The notes below the pieces were generated by a model. That model was given only the letters and a program-made list of their open reading frames with translations, did no database searches and was not told where the DNA came from. Position numbers and translations under genes: made by a program. DNA of 64,000 nucleotides, taken from assembly GCF_019973735.1 (NCBI RefSeq), contig NZ_AP024463.1:372001-436000 (forward strand), given 5' to 3'. This document shows, piece after piece, positions 17,641 through 26,121 of the stretch (the first letter of the stretch is position 1; each line of letters begins with the position of its first letter). The stretch comes from Arachnia rubra (lineage in GTDB: Bacteria > Actinomycetota > Actinomycetes > Propionibacteriales > Propionibacteriaceae).

Positions 17641-19296
17641 ATGGCCATTAATTGGGATGAAATTCAACGCTGGGATCCGAAGAACCTCAACTCGGCCTCT
17701 CGTAAGCTGCGCGAACTGCGACAGGGGCTGATGACTGAGGCCGATGATGCCGATGGCGCCAAGAGCCGGATTCGTTCGACGGGGGCGGCGGTGGAGGCCA
17801 TGAAGACTTCACTGGGATCCCTGAATTCAAATCTCAGCCAGCTGGTGAACGACATTTCAGAACTCATGATGGCCACCGCAGCTGCCGCGGAGGGGGTCTG
17901 GGATGTGAAGACCAAAGTCCTAGAATGCACATCATTCGTAGCAGAAAACACATATTTGAAGATCCAAGGCAATGGAGAAGTCGTTGTCGATCTCTCGGGG
18001 AAATATGCGGGTGGATCAATGGAAGCGAAAAACAAAGGCAAAGATTTGGAGAATCTGATCAAAGCCGCTCTTGACCGTGCCCGTGATGTTGATGACGCCT
18101 ATGACAAGCGCTTGAAGGCCGTGGGCGATGGCACATACAAGTCCTCAGAGACTGCCTCCAGCCAATCCCAGGGGCTGCCGGACCTGCCGCAGAAAGGCTG
18201 GTCGGCTACTGAAGTCGCCGCTTGGTGGAACGCCCTCACTCCTGAGGAGAAAAAGAACATCATTGAAAACCATCCTGATGATATCAGGAATCTCGATGGC
18301 ATCTCCGCTAATGCCCGCGATGAAGCCAATCGAAAGGTCCTCGATAAGGAACTGGAGCGCGCGAGACATGATCGGGATGAGCTCCAGAAGAAAGTTGATG
18401 AAGAGGGGTTTGATGATGATAACATTAATCCTTATTTAGATGATAAAAATAAGGCTGATAAGAGGGTAAAAGATCTAGAAAAGATTCAGAATCTAATGGG
18501 TGAAAAAGAGGGCGATGGATCGAAATATCATCTTCTTACCCTCGATGCTTCTGGCGATAAGGACGTCCGGGCTGCTATTGCGATGGGCGATGTTGATAAA
18601 GCCTCCAATATCGCCACCGTGGTTCCCGGGGTCGGCACCACAGTGCGAGACAGCATGGACGGTGAGCTGCATAAGGCTGAGGAATTGCGTAACCATTCTG
18701 GCTCTGACAACACCGCTGCGGTAGCCTGGATTGGATATGACACACCTGATAGTATATGGAGCCCCGAAACTCGTGGCACTGGTACGGCTGATGAGGGCGC
18801 CCGCTCTCTCAATGGGTTCCATGAAGGGATCCATGCCTACCGGCAGTCACAGGGTAGTGATCCACATATAACTACGGTGGCTCATTCCTACGGCTCCCTC
18901 ACCGCTGGCACTGCGGCCCTGACCACCAAAGCCGGTGCGGTCGATGACATGGTGCTCTACGGCTCACCAGGCGGACGGGCTACCGATGTGCATCAATACA
19001 ACGTCCCAGAGGGACACGTCTACGCCTCCGCCAACGATAAAGATGAGGTAACGGGCAAAGGGGGCTGGTGGCAGGGCATCCTAGGCGGCGGCGAAGAAGC
19101 TGTTGGTATGGGGAAGAAGCCAGTCGAACTACATGGCGTCAAGAACATTGCTTCCAATGGTGGCGGACATGATGATTACTGGAACAATCCGGAGTTCGTC
19201 GAGGATGCCTCTCAAATCGTTGCCAATGAGGACCCTGGTGTTGACCGTTCTGACAACCAGGCAGAGGCAGTGACCAAGCCGCCTGCTAAGAAGTAG
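17641..19296 (+). CDS. T7SS-associated alpha/beta hydrolase (DUF1023-like), copy 1
   Basis: 551 residues. Residues 1-110 are a helical WXG-like domain (RWDPKNLNSASRKLRELRQG, then VWDVKTKV); a linker contains LPDLPQKGWSATEVAAWWNAL; a charged coiled-coil follows; from about 300 comes a DUF1023-type hydrolase with nucleophile Ser near 417 in TTVAHSYGSLTAGTAAL, VDDMVLYGSPGG and a likely catalytic His in GGHDDYWNNPEFVED. A T7SS-recognition domain on a hydrolase suggests a secreted enzyme or toxin. A second copy at 36166 has an almost identical N-terminus and a diverged middle. No signal peptide. Substrate unknown. Confidence 0.8.
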   Translation: MAINWDEIQRWDPKNLNSASRKLRELRQGLMTEADDADGAKSRIRSTGAAVEAMKTSLGSLNSNLSQLVNDISELMMATAAAAEGVWDVKTKVLECTSFVAENTYLKIQGNGEVVVDLSGKYAGGSMEAKNKGKDLENLIKAALDRARDVDDAYDKRLKAVGDGTYKSSETASSQSQGLPDLPQKGWSATEVAAWWNALTPEEKKNIIENHPDDIRNLDGISANARDEANRKVLDKELERARHDRDELQKKVDEEGFDDDNINPYLDDKNKADKRVKDLEKIQNLMGEKEGDGSKYHLLTLDASGDKDVRAAIAMGDVDKASNIATVVPGVGTTVRDSMDGELHKAEELRNHSGSDNTAAVAWIGYDTPDSIWSPETRGTGTADEGARSLNGFHEGIHAYRQSQGSDPHITTVAHSYGSLTAGTAALTTKAGAVDDMVLYGSPGGRATDVHQYNVPEGHVYASANDKDEVTGKGGWWQGILGGGEEAVGMGKKPVELHGVKNIASNGGGHDDYWNNPEFVEDASQIVANEDPGVDRSDNQAEAVTKPPAKK

Positions 19297-19464
19297 TTAC
19301 TGGGGCCTCCTGCGACATCGAGCAGACTGTGGGGCTGTCGTCCCTGACATAGACCGGACATAGAGATGTGGCGGAGGACGGGCTGAATTATGCTGACTCT
19401 GATAGGAAGAATGCCGACTCAGGCTAGATCACTGGGGTGTTCCTGGGTTACTCGGGCTTTGGGC

Positions 19465-20760
19465 TCAGCGGGATTTGCGTGAGAGGAGGTCCCGCACCCG
19501 GGAGGACAACAAGACTGCCAGCACCACCAGGCAGGCGGTGCCGGCGATGATCCCGAGCGAGATGGTGCGCATCGGCCGCAGATCCGGCACAGACTCGGGG
19601 GGAGTCATCCCGGGATTCTCGGGTTTGGCGGGAGCTGAGAAGCGTGGATTCGGGGGCCCTTCCAGGGAGCCGTCATTGCTGAAGTTCAGCGCATCGTAGG
19701 GGGCAATCAGGCCCCACCCGATCTTGGCGTCGCGCTGGGAGCGCGATGGCCGCAGAGCCGTTGCCAGGAGCCGGTACTTCCACTCGGCGGGCGTCTCGCC
19801 TGGATGCATCGCAGCCACCATCGCCGCCGCAGCGGCCACATAACCGGTGGCATAGGAGGTGGACGGCTTGTCCCCGGCGAGTATGCAGTCGCCGTCACCC
19901 AGGAACGTGGTGAGCACCCGCGACCCGGGCGCGGCCACCTCGACGTGCTCACCATGGAGGACCGCGTCGGAAGGAGCCCCCGAGGCGTCGACGGCCGTGA
20001 CGGACAGCGCCTGAGGGTAGGCGGCCGGATAGCGTGGCGCGTTGGGGTCCTCCTTCGGAGAGGCATTGGTCTCCTGCGGGACGTTGCCGGCGGATGCGAC
20101 CACCAGGGCCCCCGCCGCGGCCGCGTACTCCACGGCGCTCTGCATCTCGGGAAGGTTGTCGATGACCGACTGGGCGACGACGATGATCTTCGCGCCATGC
20201 TCTGCGGCCCAGCGCACCCCAGCCGCGGTCCGGGTGGTGTCCGGCTGCTTCCCGGCCTTCACAGAGTCATTGCTCTCGTCGACGTAGACCCGCACCGGCA
20301 GGATCTCAGCCGCCGGAGCCAACCCGACCAGCCCCGATCCCTCAGCCTCGTGGGCAGCGATCTGCCCCGCGATGGCCGTGCCATGCCCCGCGGTGTCCGT
20401 GCGGCCGTCGCCGCTCTCCACCAGGTCGGCGCCCGGCAGCACCTTATCGGTGAGATGGACATTGGACGCCGCGACCCCGGAGTCCACCACCGCGACCACC
20501 ACTTTGCCGCGGGAAAGCTGCCAGGCCTTCTTGATGCCCAGCAGCGCGACCGCCTCGGGAGGCTGATCCACCAGGGAAGTCTTGCCGGGCTCGCAGGGGG
20601 TGTTCTTGTCCTCGGTGACCGTCGTGATCTTGCTGCCCACCGTCCCCAGGCCATCGGAAGGCAGCGCAGGGATGGCCTGGGCAGGCATCGCCGGGGCGAG
20701 AAAAGCCATGACGCCGCAGGCCACCGCAAGGTTCCTGGCCAGGGAGACCGCTCGCCTCAT
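19465..20760 (-). CDS. mycP: Mycosin, T7SS-associated subtilisin-like protease
   Basis: 431 residues from ATG 20760; this start overlaps the eccB stop (ATGA) and begins directly with a signal peptide (MRRAVSLARNLAVACG). S8 catalytic triad: D93 (VVAVVDSGVA), H126 (DTAGHGTAIAGQIA) and Ser near 320 (STSYATGYVAAAAAMV). A C-terminal membrane segment (about 400-422) followed by basic residues anchors it with the protease outside, as in MycP of ESX systems, which stabilise the membrane complex and can process substrates. It is the last gene of the minus-strand eccD-eccB-mycP operon. Confidence 0.92.
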   Translation of the reverse strand: MRRAVSLARNLAVACGVMAFLAPAMPAQAIPALPSDGLGTVGSKITTVTEDKNTPCEPGKTSLVDQPPEAVALLGIKKAWQLSRGKVVVAVVDSGVAASNVHLTDKVLPGADLVESGDGRTDTAGHGTAIAGQIAAHEAEGSGLVGLAPAAEILPVRVYVDESNDSVKAGKQPDTTRTAAGVRWAAEHGAKIIVVAQSVIDNLPEMQSAVEYAAAAGALVVASAGNVPQETNASPKEDPNAPRYPAAYPQALSVTAVDASGAPSDAVLHGEHVEVAAPGSRVLTTFLGDGDCILAGDKPSTSYATGYVAAAAAMVAAMHPGETPAEWKYRLLATALRPSRSQRDAKIGWGLIAPYDALNFSNDGSLEGPPNPRFSAPAKPENPGMTPPESVPDLRPMRTISLGIIAGTACLVVLAVLLSSRVRDLLSRKSR

Positions 20761-22133
20761 TGCTGCCCCACCGTGGCCCAGGCGCCGTTTGGATCCAGCG
20801 CGGTTCCCTCGGGAATCAGGGCCGTCCACTCGGCTGGAATCACGTGGACGTCGCTGTCCTTGTATCCGAGACGGGCCAGGGTGTCGGCCGACTGGGTCCC
20901 GAGACCATGCACGGCCCCCAGGTCGGAGACCAGCATGACCATGCCGAGCGAGCCGCCGGAAGTGGCGCGCACCAGCGCTCCCGACCCGCCCAGAACCGAT
21001 GCGGGAGCCTGAACCGCCTGTAGCTTCTGGTCGGCGGTCATCTCGCTGTTCTGTGGAACCGGCAGAATGCTGGCCAGCGTCTCCTGCGACATCGAGTACA
21101 GCGCCGACAGGGGAGAGCCGTCGGGCGCCTGCTCCAGCTGGGTGCAGGGCAGGGAGCCAGTCGGGACGGTGTTCTCGACGCGTTTCGGCCAGTCCGGCGG
21201 GGTGATCCCCGCCGGATCTATCTCAAGCGCCGACATCTCGGCGACCGAGGCGGTCAACGAGGCCTCGGCCGGGTAGAACTTCTCCGCGGTCTCCGACAGG
21301 GGAGTCACCTTGCCAGAACCGGTGACGACGTAGCGCCGGGACGAACCGCCCTCCTCCACCTTGATGACGGTTCCCACCACAGCCGTCGCCAGGCGCTCGG
21401 GCATGCCGCCAGCGGGCAGGCCTGCGTTCGGGATCTCCAGAGGTTTCAGGTCCGACCCCAGTTTGAAGAGCGACAGCCAGGGGGCACTCACCTCTGTCGG
21501 CGCTACGGACTCCATTCCCAAGGCCAGGAGCACCTTGTTCTTGTGCTCGCGTGGAATTCTGTGACGCAGGCCGTCAGCTATCAGGAAGACTTCGTCCTGG
21601 CTCTTGACCAGCGCATTCCCACGCGGGGTCCGGTTCTCGGGGATCTGCGCCACCCAGGTGTGGGTCTTCCCGGGCAGAACACAGGAGAACCACTTGTCTG
21701 AATGAAGCTGAGCGGCCGGTGGGACGTCGTCGGGGACGCCCGTGATACCGATCTGGGTGCCGCGGCTGATCCCGTCGATCGTGGAGGCCGACAACTCGCT
21801 GGTCTGGTACTTGCCGGACTCCGACAGCAGGCGAGCCGAGGTGACGTTGGTGACCGGGCGCAGAACCCCCTTGATCGTGTAGTACCGGGCCCCGGTTCCC
21901 TTCACGACGATCAGGGTCGAGTTCTGCCAGTCGTTTGGCAGGGTCGGCAGGAACCGGCTGATGATCGCACCAGCCCCCAGCATGATGGCTACGACGACCA
22001 CCCCCACGATGAGCGGCACGAATGGAGACTTCGACTCCATCTCACGTCCGCCAGGTATGCCCGACGAGAAAGCCGTGATCAGGCGGCGTCGGTTGTAGCG
22101 CTGCGCTTCGAGGATGTCCTTGTGCGAGGGCAT
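20757..22133 (-). CDS. eccB: T7SS membrane-complex protein EccB
   Basis: 458 residues from ATG 22133 (MPSHKDILEAQRYNRRRL), the start that overlaps the eccD stop by one base; a longer frame would run into eccD. A short basic cytoplasmic N-terminus, one membrane segment (about 38-62, PFVPLIVGVVVVAIMLGAG), then a large extracytoplasmic domain with the repeated beta-rich segments and Cys pair of EccB. In ESX systems EccB forms the periplasmic part of the membrane complex with EccC, EccD and MycP. A conserved SALYSMSQETLASI-type segment lies near 350. Confidence 0.92.
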   Translation of the reverse strand: MPSHKDILEAQRYNRRRLITAFSSGIPGGREMESKSPFVPLIVGVVVVAIMLGAGAIISRFLPTLPNDWQNSTLIVVKGTGARYYTIKGVLRPVTNVTSARLLSESGKYQTSELSASTIDGISRGTQIGITGVPDDVPPAAQLHSDKWFSCVLPGKTHTWVAQIPENRTPRGNALVKSQDEVFLIADGLRHRIPREHKNKVLLALGMESVAPTEVSAPWLSLFKLGSDLKPLEIPNAGLPAGGMPERLATAVVGTVIKVEEGGSSRRYVVTGSGKVTPLSETAEKFYPAEASLTASVAEMSALEIDPAGITPPDWPKRVENTVPTGSLPCTQLEQAPDGSPLSALYSMSQETLASILPVPQNSEMTADQKLQAVQAPASVLGGSGALVRATSGGSLGMVMLVSDLGAVHGLGTQSADTLARLGYKDSDVHVIPAEWTALIPEGTALDPNGAWATVGQQ

Positions 22134-23446
22134 CAGATCACTCCCCACACCAGAGCCGCCAGTGGCAGGATGCCCAGCAGGGCCAGGACTCCGGCCGCGT
22201 CGGCGAGCCGGGTCAGCCAGGGACGCAGCCTCTGCGAGACCACGTTGGCTGTCAGCAGCAGGACCGCGGTCAGGATGATTGCGCCAAGTGTCCACGGCAG
22301 GGCGTCGGGCGCCACCGTCGTGGTGGACACCGCCGCCAGGATGGTCAGGAACATGCCCGTCAGCACACCGATGAGGACCTCCACCGCAGAACGCAGTGAC
22401 CGGGTCGTGAGCATCAGCGCGACGCCGCCGCAGGCAAGCATGGCGATCGCCACCGGGGAGGTCGTCATCAAGGGGGCCAGGACCACCATCGCCGCAGAGC
22501 AGCCGGCCTTCAGGGAGATGACCAGCACACGGGCGTTGTCGACACGCGAATAAACCCGCGGCGTATCGATCTTCTCGTTCTCCTGGCTGGTCCCGATTCC
22601 GATCGGTATCTGGGCCATGGCCACCCAGGGGGCACTGAGCGTCACCACCACCAGCAGGGACAGCGTCAGGCTGGCAGCTCTCTCAGGGGCAACTCCCGCG
22701 AGGTTCACCAGGCCACCCACCAGCACGAGGGAAAAACCGGTGGTGATAGGGGCTGCCATGGACACACGCAGGTCCGAGGGGAGCACCAGGAGCGTGCAGG
22801 AACCGGCGAGCAGACCCACACCGGAGGCAGCCAACGGCAGTGAGAACCAGTCTCCCGCGGTGATGGCGAAGGCCGCGCAGGCAACCAGGACCGGGGTGGT
22901 GTGCCCCAGCGAGAGGGCACCTGGACGATTGGGCATCCGTGCCACGACGGCAGCGGCCAGCGTGGTGAGGAGCGCTCCGCTGGCTCCCACCGCTGCGGTG
23001 AGAGTGGGTTCGTGCGCGCCGGTCAGCAGCAGCAAAGCAGCCAGCAGCACCAAGGCCGCCGATGCGTGGGCCGAGAGCTGGACTGAGTTGGTCCTCTCCC
23101 AGGGAGTGGACTTGTCTGCCACGGCGGTTCCTACGGCTTCGACCAGGTCGTCGTAGCGCTGGTCCTGGGAGTTGCTTCCCATCGGTTCCAAGGTCAGGAC
23201 GGCACCGGGACGAACCTTCTGCTCCGGGAGGGTCTTCGACTGGCTGAGGACATTGCCGTCTGATGTGCGGATGGTGAAGCCACGAGTGGCGGTTCCTGGA
23301 TCCAGGGGGCTCACTGCCTTGACCAGGACGGGTACGAGCTCGGCCAGTGCGATGTTGGAGGGAACCGACATATCGACTGTGTCTCCCGCCATGCTCAGCG
23401 AGATCGGCATCAGGGCTCCGGCGCGAGAGCTGTCGGTGGAAGGCAT
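22133..23446 (-). CDS. eccD: T7SS membrane protein EccD
   Basis: 437 residues: an N-terminal ubiquitin-like YukD domain (about 13-90; ISLSMAGDTVDMSVPSNIAL, then GFTIRTSDGNVL), a linker, and eleven or so hydrophobic segments from about 128 to the C-terminus. This is the EccD architecture; in ESX complexes EccD forms a membrane ring around EccC. It is first in the minus-strand operon, divergent from the WXG100 genes over 229 bases. A second YukD/multi-membrane-segment protein is encoded at 26118. Confidence 0.9.
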   Translation of the reverse strand: MPSTDSSRAGALMPISLSMAGDTVDMSVPSNIALAELVPVLVKAVSPLDPGTATRGFTIRTSDGNVLSQSKTLPEQKVRPGAVLTLEPMGSNSQDQRYDDLVEAVGTAVADKSTPWERTNSVQLSAHASAALVLLAALLLLTGAHEPTLTAAVGASGALLTTLAAAVVARMPNRPGALSLGHTTPVLVACAAFAITAGDWFSLPLAASGVGLLAGSCTLLVLPSDLRVSMAAPITTGFSLVLVGGLVNLAGVAPERAASLTLSLLVVVTLSAPWVAMAQIPIGIGTSQENEKIDTPRVYSRVDNARVLVISLKAGCSAAMVVLAPLMTTSPVAIAMLACGGVALMLTTRSLRSAVEVLIGVLTGMFLTILAAVSTTTVAPDALPWTLGAIILTAVLLLTANVVSQRLRPWLTRLADAAGVLALLGILPLAALVWGVI

Positions 23447-23675
23447 CGGGTTCCTTTGTCGGGGACACTGGAGCGAGGTTCGGCGTCCAGGCTACTTCTT
23501 CCCCTGGGCAACCTTCACGTCCCACCAGGTCATCGCATCCTTGACCGCAGTATCGCAGCAGTATCGCATGGGTCCAACAACACCCCTTGGGTGCACCAGG
23601 TGTGCAGTATGGTGGGCGTGTCATTCGCGGTGCGACACTTGATCGCGCCGCAGGTACCCAATTTGGAGGGCATGC
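23447..23675. promoter_or_regulatory. Divergent promoter region eccD / WXG100 genes
   Basis: 229 bases between the minus-strand eccD operon and the plus-strand WXG100 pair must hold promoters for both. A short imperfect direct repeat (GCAGTATCGCAGCAGTATCGC, at about 23550-23570 when split into its two GCAGTATCGC units) is visible. GGAGGG just before 23676 is the ribosome binding site of the first WXG100 gene. Confidence 0.4.
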
Positions 23676-23993
23676 ATGTCAGACCAAGTGAGAGTAGTCG
23701 CAGGTTCGCATCAGAAGGCTGCGCAGGACACGAGAGCGGCTCATGACCAGATCACCGCGGAGATCAGCAGGATCAGGGGCCATGTGGAAACAGCCCACGG
23801 GAGCGGCTGGCAGGGCCAGGGTGGAGATGCCATGATCCAGACTGCAGAGAACTGGATCACAAACGCGACTCAGGTTGCCTCCATCCTTGAGGTATTCGAA
23901 GAGAGGCTTCTCAAGGTCGACACCAACAACGCGCAGGTCGAGGAAGAGCGTGGCTCCTCCTTCCAGAGCGTCATGGCTCGCCTGCAAGTTTAG
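23676..23993 (+). CDS. WXG100-family protein, first of a pair
   Basis: 105 residues, no signal peptide, two long helices joined by the W45-Q46-G47 turn (HGSGWQGQGGDAM). This is the EsxA/EsxB (WXG100) hairpin. GGAGGG precedes the ATG. The second WXG100 gene follows 47 bases downstream; such pairs form heterodimers recognised by EccC. Length and turn position (about 45) are typical. It sits at the centre of the T7SS genes and is likely the main small substrate. Confidence 0.9.
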   Translation: MSDQVRVVAGSHQKAAQDTRAAHDQITAEISRIRGHVETAHGSGWQGQGGDAMIQTAENWITNATQVASILEVFEERLLKVDTNNAQVEEERGSSFQSVMARLQV

Positions 23994-24040
23994 TCGGCTC
24001 GTCGTAGGCACTAAAGACTCCTGGAGAAAGGGAAAGTAAA

Positions 24041-24346
24041 ATGGGAATTAACAAGGATATGAACATCTCTTTTGGGGCTATTTCTGGCCTTGGGGATGAC
24101 ATGCTGTCCAGCAATAAGGCGATTCAGGCTATCCTCGATAACCTGGATGCAGGGCTCAAACCGTTCATTGGGAGCTGGGACGGCGACTCCAGGGAAGCCT
24201 ATCAGACAGCCAAGACCGGCTGGGATGGAAAGATGGGAGATCTCAATGGAAATTTCCTGCAATTCCAGCAGCAGGTCGTGGTAGCTGGGCAGTCATACCA
24301 GTCCAATGAGGCCCAAAACACCAATATGATGCAGGACATCGTGTGA
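24041..24346 (+). CDS. WXG100-family protein, second of a pair
   Basis: 101 residues with the W46-D47-G48 turn (IGSWDGDSREAYQTAK) and flanking helices; no signal peptide. GGAGAAAGGGAAAG lies upstream of the ATG. With the preceding gene it should make the WXG100 heterodimer exported by the EccC machinery. A strong terminator follows, so the pair forms its own transcript. Confidence 0.9.
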   Translation: MGINKDMNISFGAISGLGDDMLSSNKAIQAILDNLDAGLKPFIGSWDGDSREAYQTAKTGWDGKMGDLNGNFLQFQQQVVVAGQSYQSNEAQNTNMMQDIV

Positions 24347-24352
24347 TTCTGT

Positions 24353-24425
24353 GTAGCTGTTCTACTCATCAGGAACAGCTACTGGGTGGGGTGGGAGCCA
24401 GCAGGCTTCCCACCCCACCCTTCGT
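24353..24425 (+). terminator. Double-hairpin terminator after the WXG100 pair
   Basis: A first stem GTAGCTGTTC/GAACAGCTAC (24353-24362 and 24373-24382) is followed at once by a 13-bp stem, GGGTGGGGTGGGA (24384-24396) with TCCCACCCCACCC (24408-24420), extended by GCC/GGC, then TTCGTTTTC. A strong intrinsic-type terminator, as expected after a highly expressed esx pair. Confidence 0.85.
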
Positions 24426-24459
24426 TTTCTGTGGATTTTCGTCTACCAGGCGGGTTATT

Positions 24460-24609
24460 CAGGAATCACTCCTTTCGCAGCATCTCTCTCGTCAACTGCG
24501 GGTTAATGGAGGCCGCATTGCTGGATAAGCCTCCAGGAATCGCATCGTTTCGCGGTATGTCTCCTTGCCGACCGCAGGTTGGTAGGGGTGCGGCTGCATT
24601 GCTGAATAA
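24460..24609. repeat. Imperfect direct repeat in the gap before the FHA gene
   Basis: Two units, 24460-24528 and 24534-24609, share CAGGAATC at the start, TTTCGC, TCTC, a GCGGGTT/GCAGGTT segment and GCATTGCTG(G/A)ATAA at the end. A partial third CCAGATCGC follows. The 370-base gap shows no coding signal. Origin unknown: an old small mobile element or an RNA. Confidence 0.55.
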
Positions 24610-24717
24610 AATTCCAGATCGCTTAGGAGATTATTCACAACCACAAGTAATCCTGGGTAGACAAGGGTGTTTACCGAACTGAAAGTCCTTCGTGAATAAC
24701 CCTTTCAGGTTTTCTCC

Positions 24718-26121
24718 TTATTGAACTGCACCGCCCATGATTGTCATGGTGCGTTTCCCCATGATGATCATTGTTCCGGCGGGAACCAGGATGCGCCTAC
24801 CGGGTTCCAGAAGGGTGATTTTGCCGTCGGCCGCACGTAGCGCAGTGCCATTCGTCGAGGAGGCGTCCTCAACCCATACGCCATTGCGGGCTGGGCCGAG
24901 CCGGAGATGAGTTCGTGAGATCGAGTTGGTGGAGTCGGGAACGGCGATCAATCGTTCCCCAGCCGTGCTCGTGGAGGGCTCGCGACCTATCACCAGTGCG
25001 GCGTCCACCTTCTCTTTCTGTCCAGAGTCCACGACCACCCAGAGGAACGTCGCGCGGGGCAGCCCGTTGGGTCCGGCGACGCGGCGGGTCACTGTGGGGG
25101 GTTCTGCCTTGGATGTCTGAGGGCTGTGGGCTGCTGCACGTCGCGGTGACAGAGGCCCGGCTGGGGCTGCTGCGGGGGAAGAAGGAGCCGCAGGCGCTGG
25201 GTCCTGAGAAGCGGCAGCGCGGCGGGGAGGCGAAGCGCTGGGAGCTGGCGGCTCGGGAGGCCCTCCCCAATCCCACGTCAGACGCGTTACCCCTCCTCTC
25301 GGGGGCGGGGCTCCGGTGTCGCGACGTACCTCCTTGCGCGTGGCTGGGCCCTCTTTACGCGTGGCTGGGGCAGGAGATTCCTGCGGGACTCCTGCCCTGC
25401 TCCACGACGTCGCGGGGGGCGACGGCTTCTGCGTCCTGTCCGGGGGTGGTACCGCTGTGCCTGGGTAGAAGGGCGAGGGACGGGGCGGTGAGGAAGCCGG
25501 GGCCACAGGGCTGGTGGACGCGGGGGCGGGAACGGAACTTTCTGGAGACACGGGCAGCTGCTGGAGGTCGGGGAATCCCTGCCCTTGCCGGGGTTCTGTG
25601 ATCTCCTCCTCCACTGTCTCTTTATCCTGCTCGGTCTCCTCGGCGGATGTGCGCAGGCTGACCATCGCGGTCCCGGAGATCCGGTCCACCCAGTCTCTCC
25701 CGTCCCGGCTCATGAAACAGCCGACCAGCGGTCCCACCGCCGTCACGTGCAGCAGCGTCATCAGGATGCTGCGTACCAGCTGTTTTCCGAGCCCAGGTGC
25801 GTGATTGCTGCCGTGTGCGACGGCGGCTGTACCCGTTGCCAGTGCGCCGGGGGTGCGTCCTGTCCGGGCACGGAACAGAGTTAGGACGACTATTGCCTCA
25901 GCGATGGTGATGCCTGCTAGGACCGGCGAGGGGAAGAGCCACCACAGCAACCCGGTCACAGCGAAGACGCATGCCAGATCCGTCAGGTACACCAGGGCAC
26001 GTACCAGGCCGCTGACAGGCTTGAGCTTCAGGTCATCTCCAGTCTGCCCGGCTTCCACCGGGCTAGCGGCTGACCCAGGGGCGGCGGGTGGGGAAAGCGT
26101 GGCGAGATCGAGTTGGGTCAT
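24718..26121 (-). CDS. RDD-membrane / FHA-domain protein of the T7SS locus
   Basis: 467 residues. An N-terminal RDD-like membrane part (about 32-155: SGLVRALVYLTDLACVFAVT, GRTPGALATG, RDWVDRISGTAMV) is followed by a long Pro/Ser/Ala-rich linker and a C-terminal FHA domain (from about 365) with the phosphothreonine-binding motifs GREPST, SRTHLRL and EDASSTNGT. FHA domains bind pThr peptides, so assembly or activity may depend on a Ser/Thr kinase outside this window. The ATG overlaps the stop of the EccD-like gene by 4 bases, giving a two-gene operon. Confidence 0.85.
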   Translation of the reverse strand: MTQLDLATLSPPAAPGSAASPVEAGQTGDDLKLKPVSGLVRALVYLTDLACVFAVTGLLWWLFPSPVLAGITIAEAIVVLTLFRARTGRTPGALATGTAAVAHGSNHAPGLGKQLVRSILMTLLHVTAVGPLVGCFMSRDGRDWVDRISGTAMVSLRTSAEETEQDKETVEEEITEPRQGQGFPDLQQLPVSPESSVPAPASTSPVAPASSPPRPSPFYPGTAVPPPDRTQKPSPPATSWSRAGVPQESPAPATRKEGPATRKEVRRDTGAPPPRGGVTRLTWDWGGPPEPPAPSASPPRRAAASQDPAPAAPSSPAAAPAGPLSPRRAAAHSPQTSKAEPPTVTRRVAGPNGLPRATFLWVVVDSGQKEKVDAALVIGREPSTSTAGERLIAVPDSTNSISRTHLRLGPARNGVWVEDASSTNGTALRAADGKITLLEPGRRILVPAGTMIIMGKRTMTIMGGAVQ

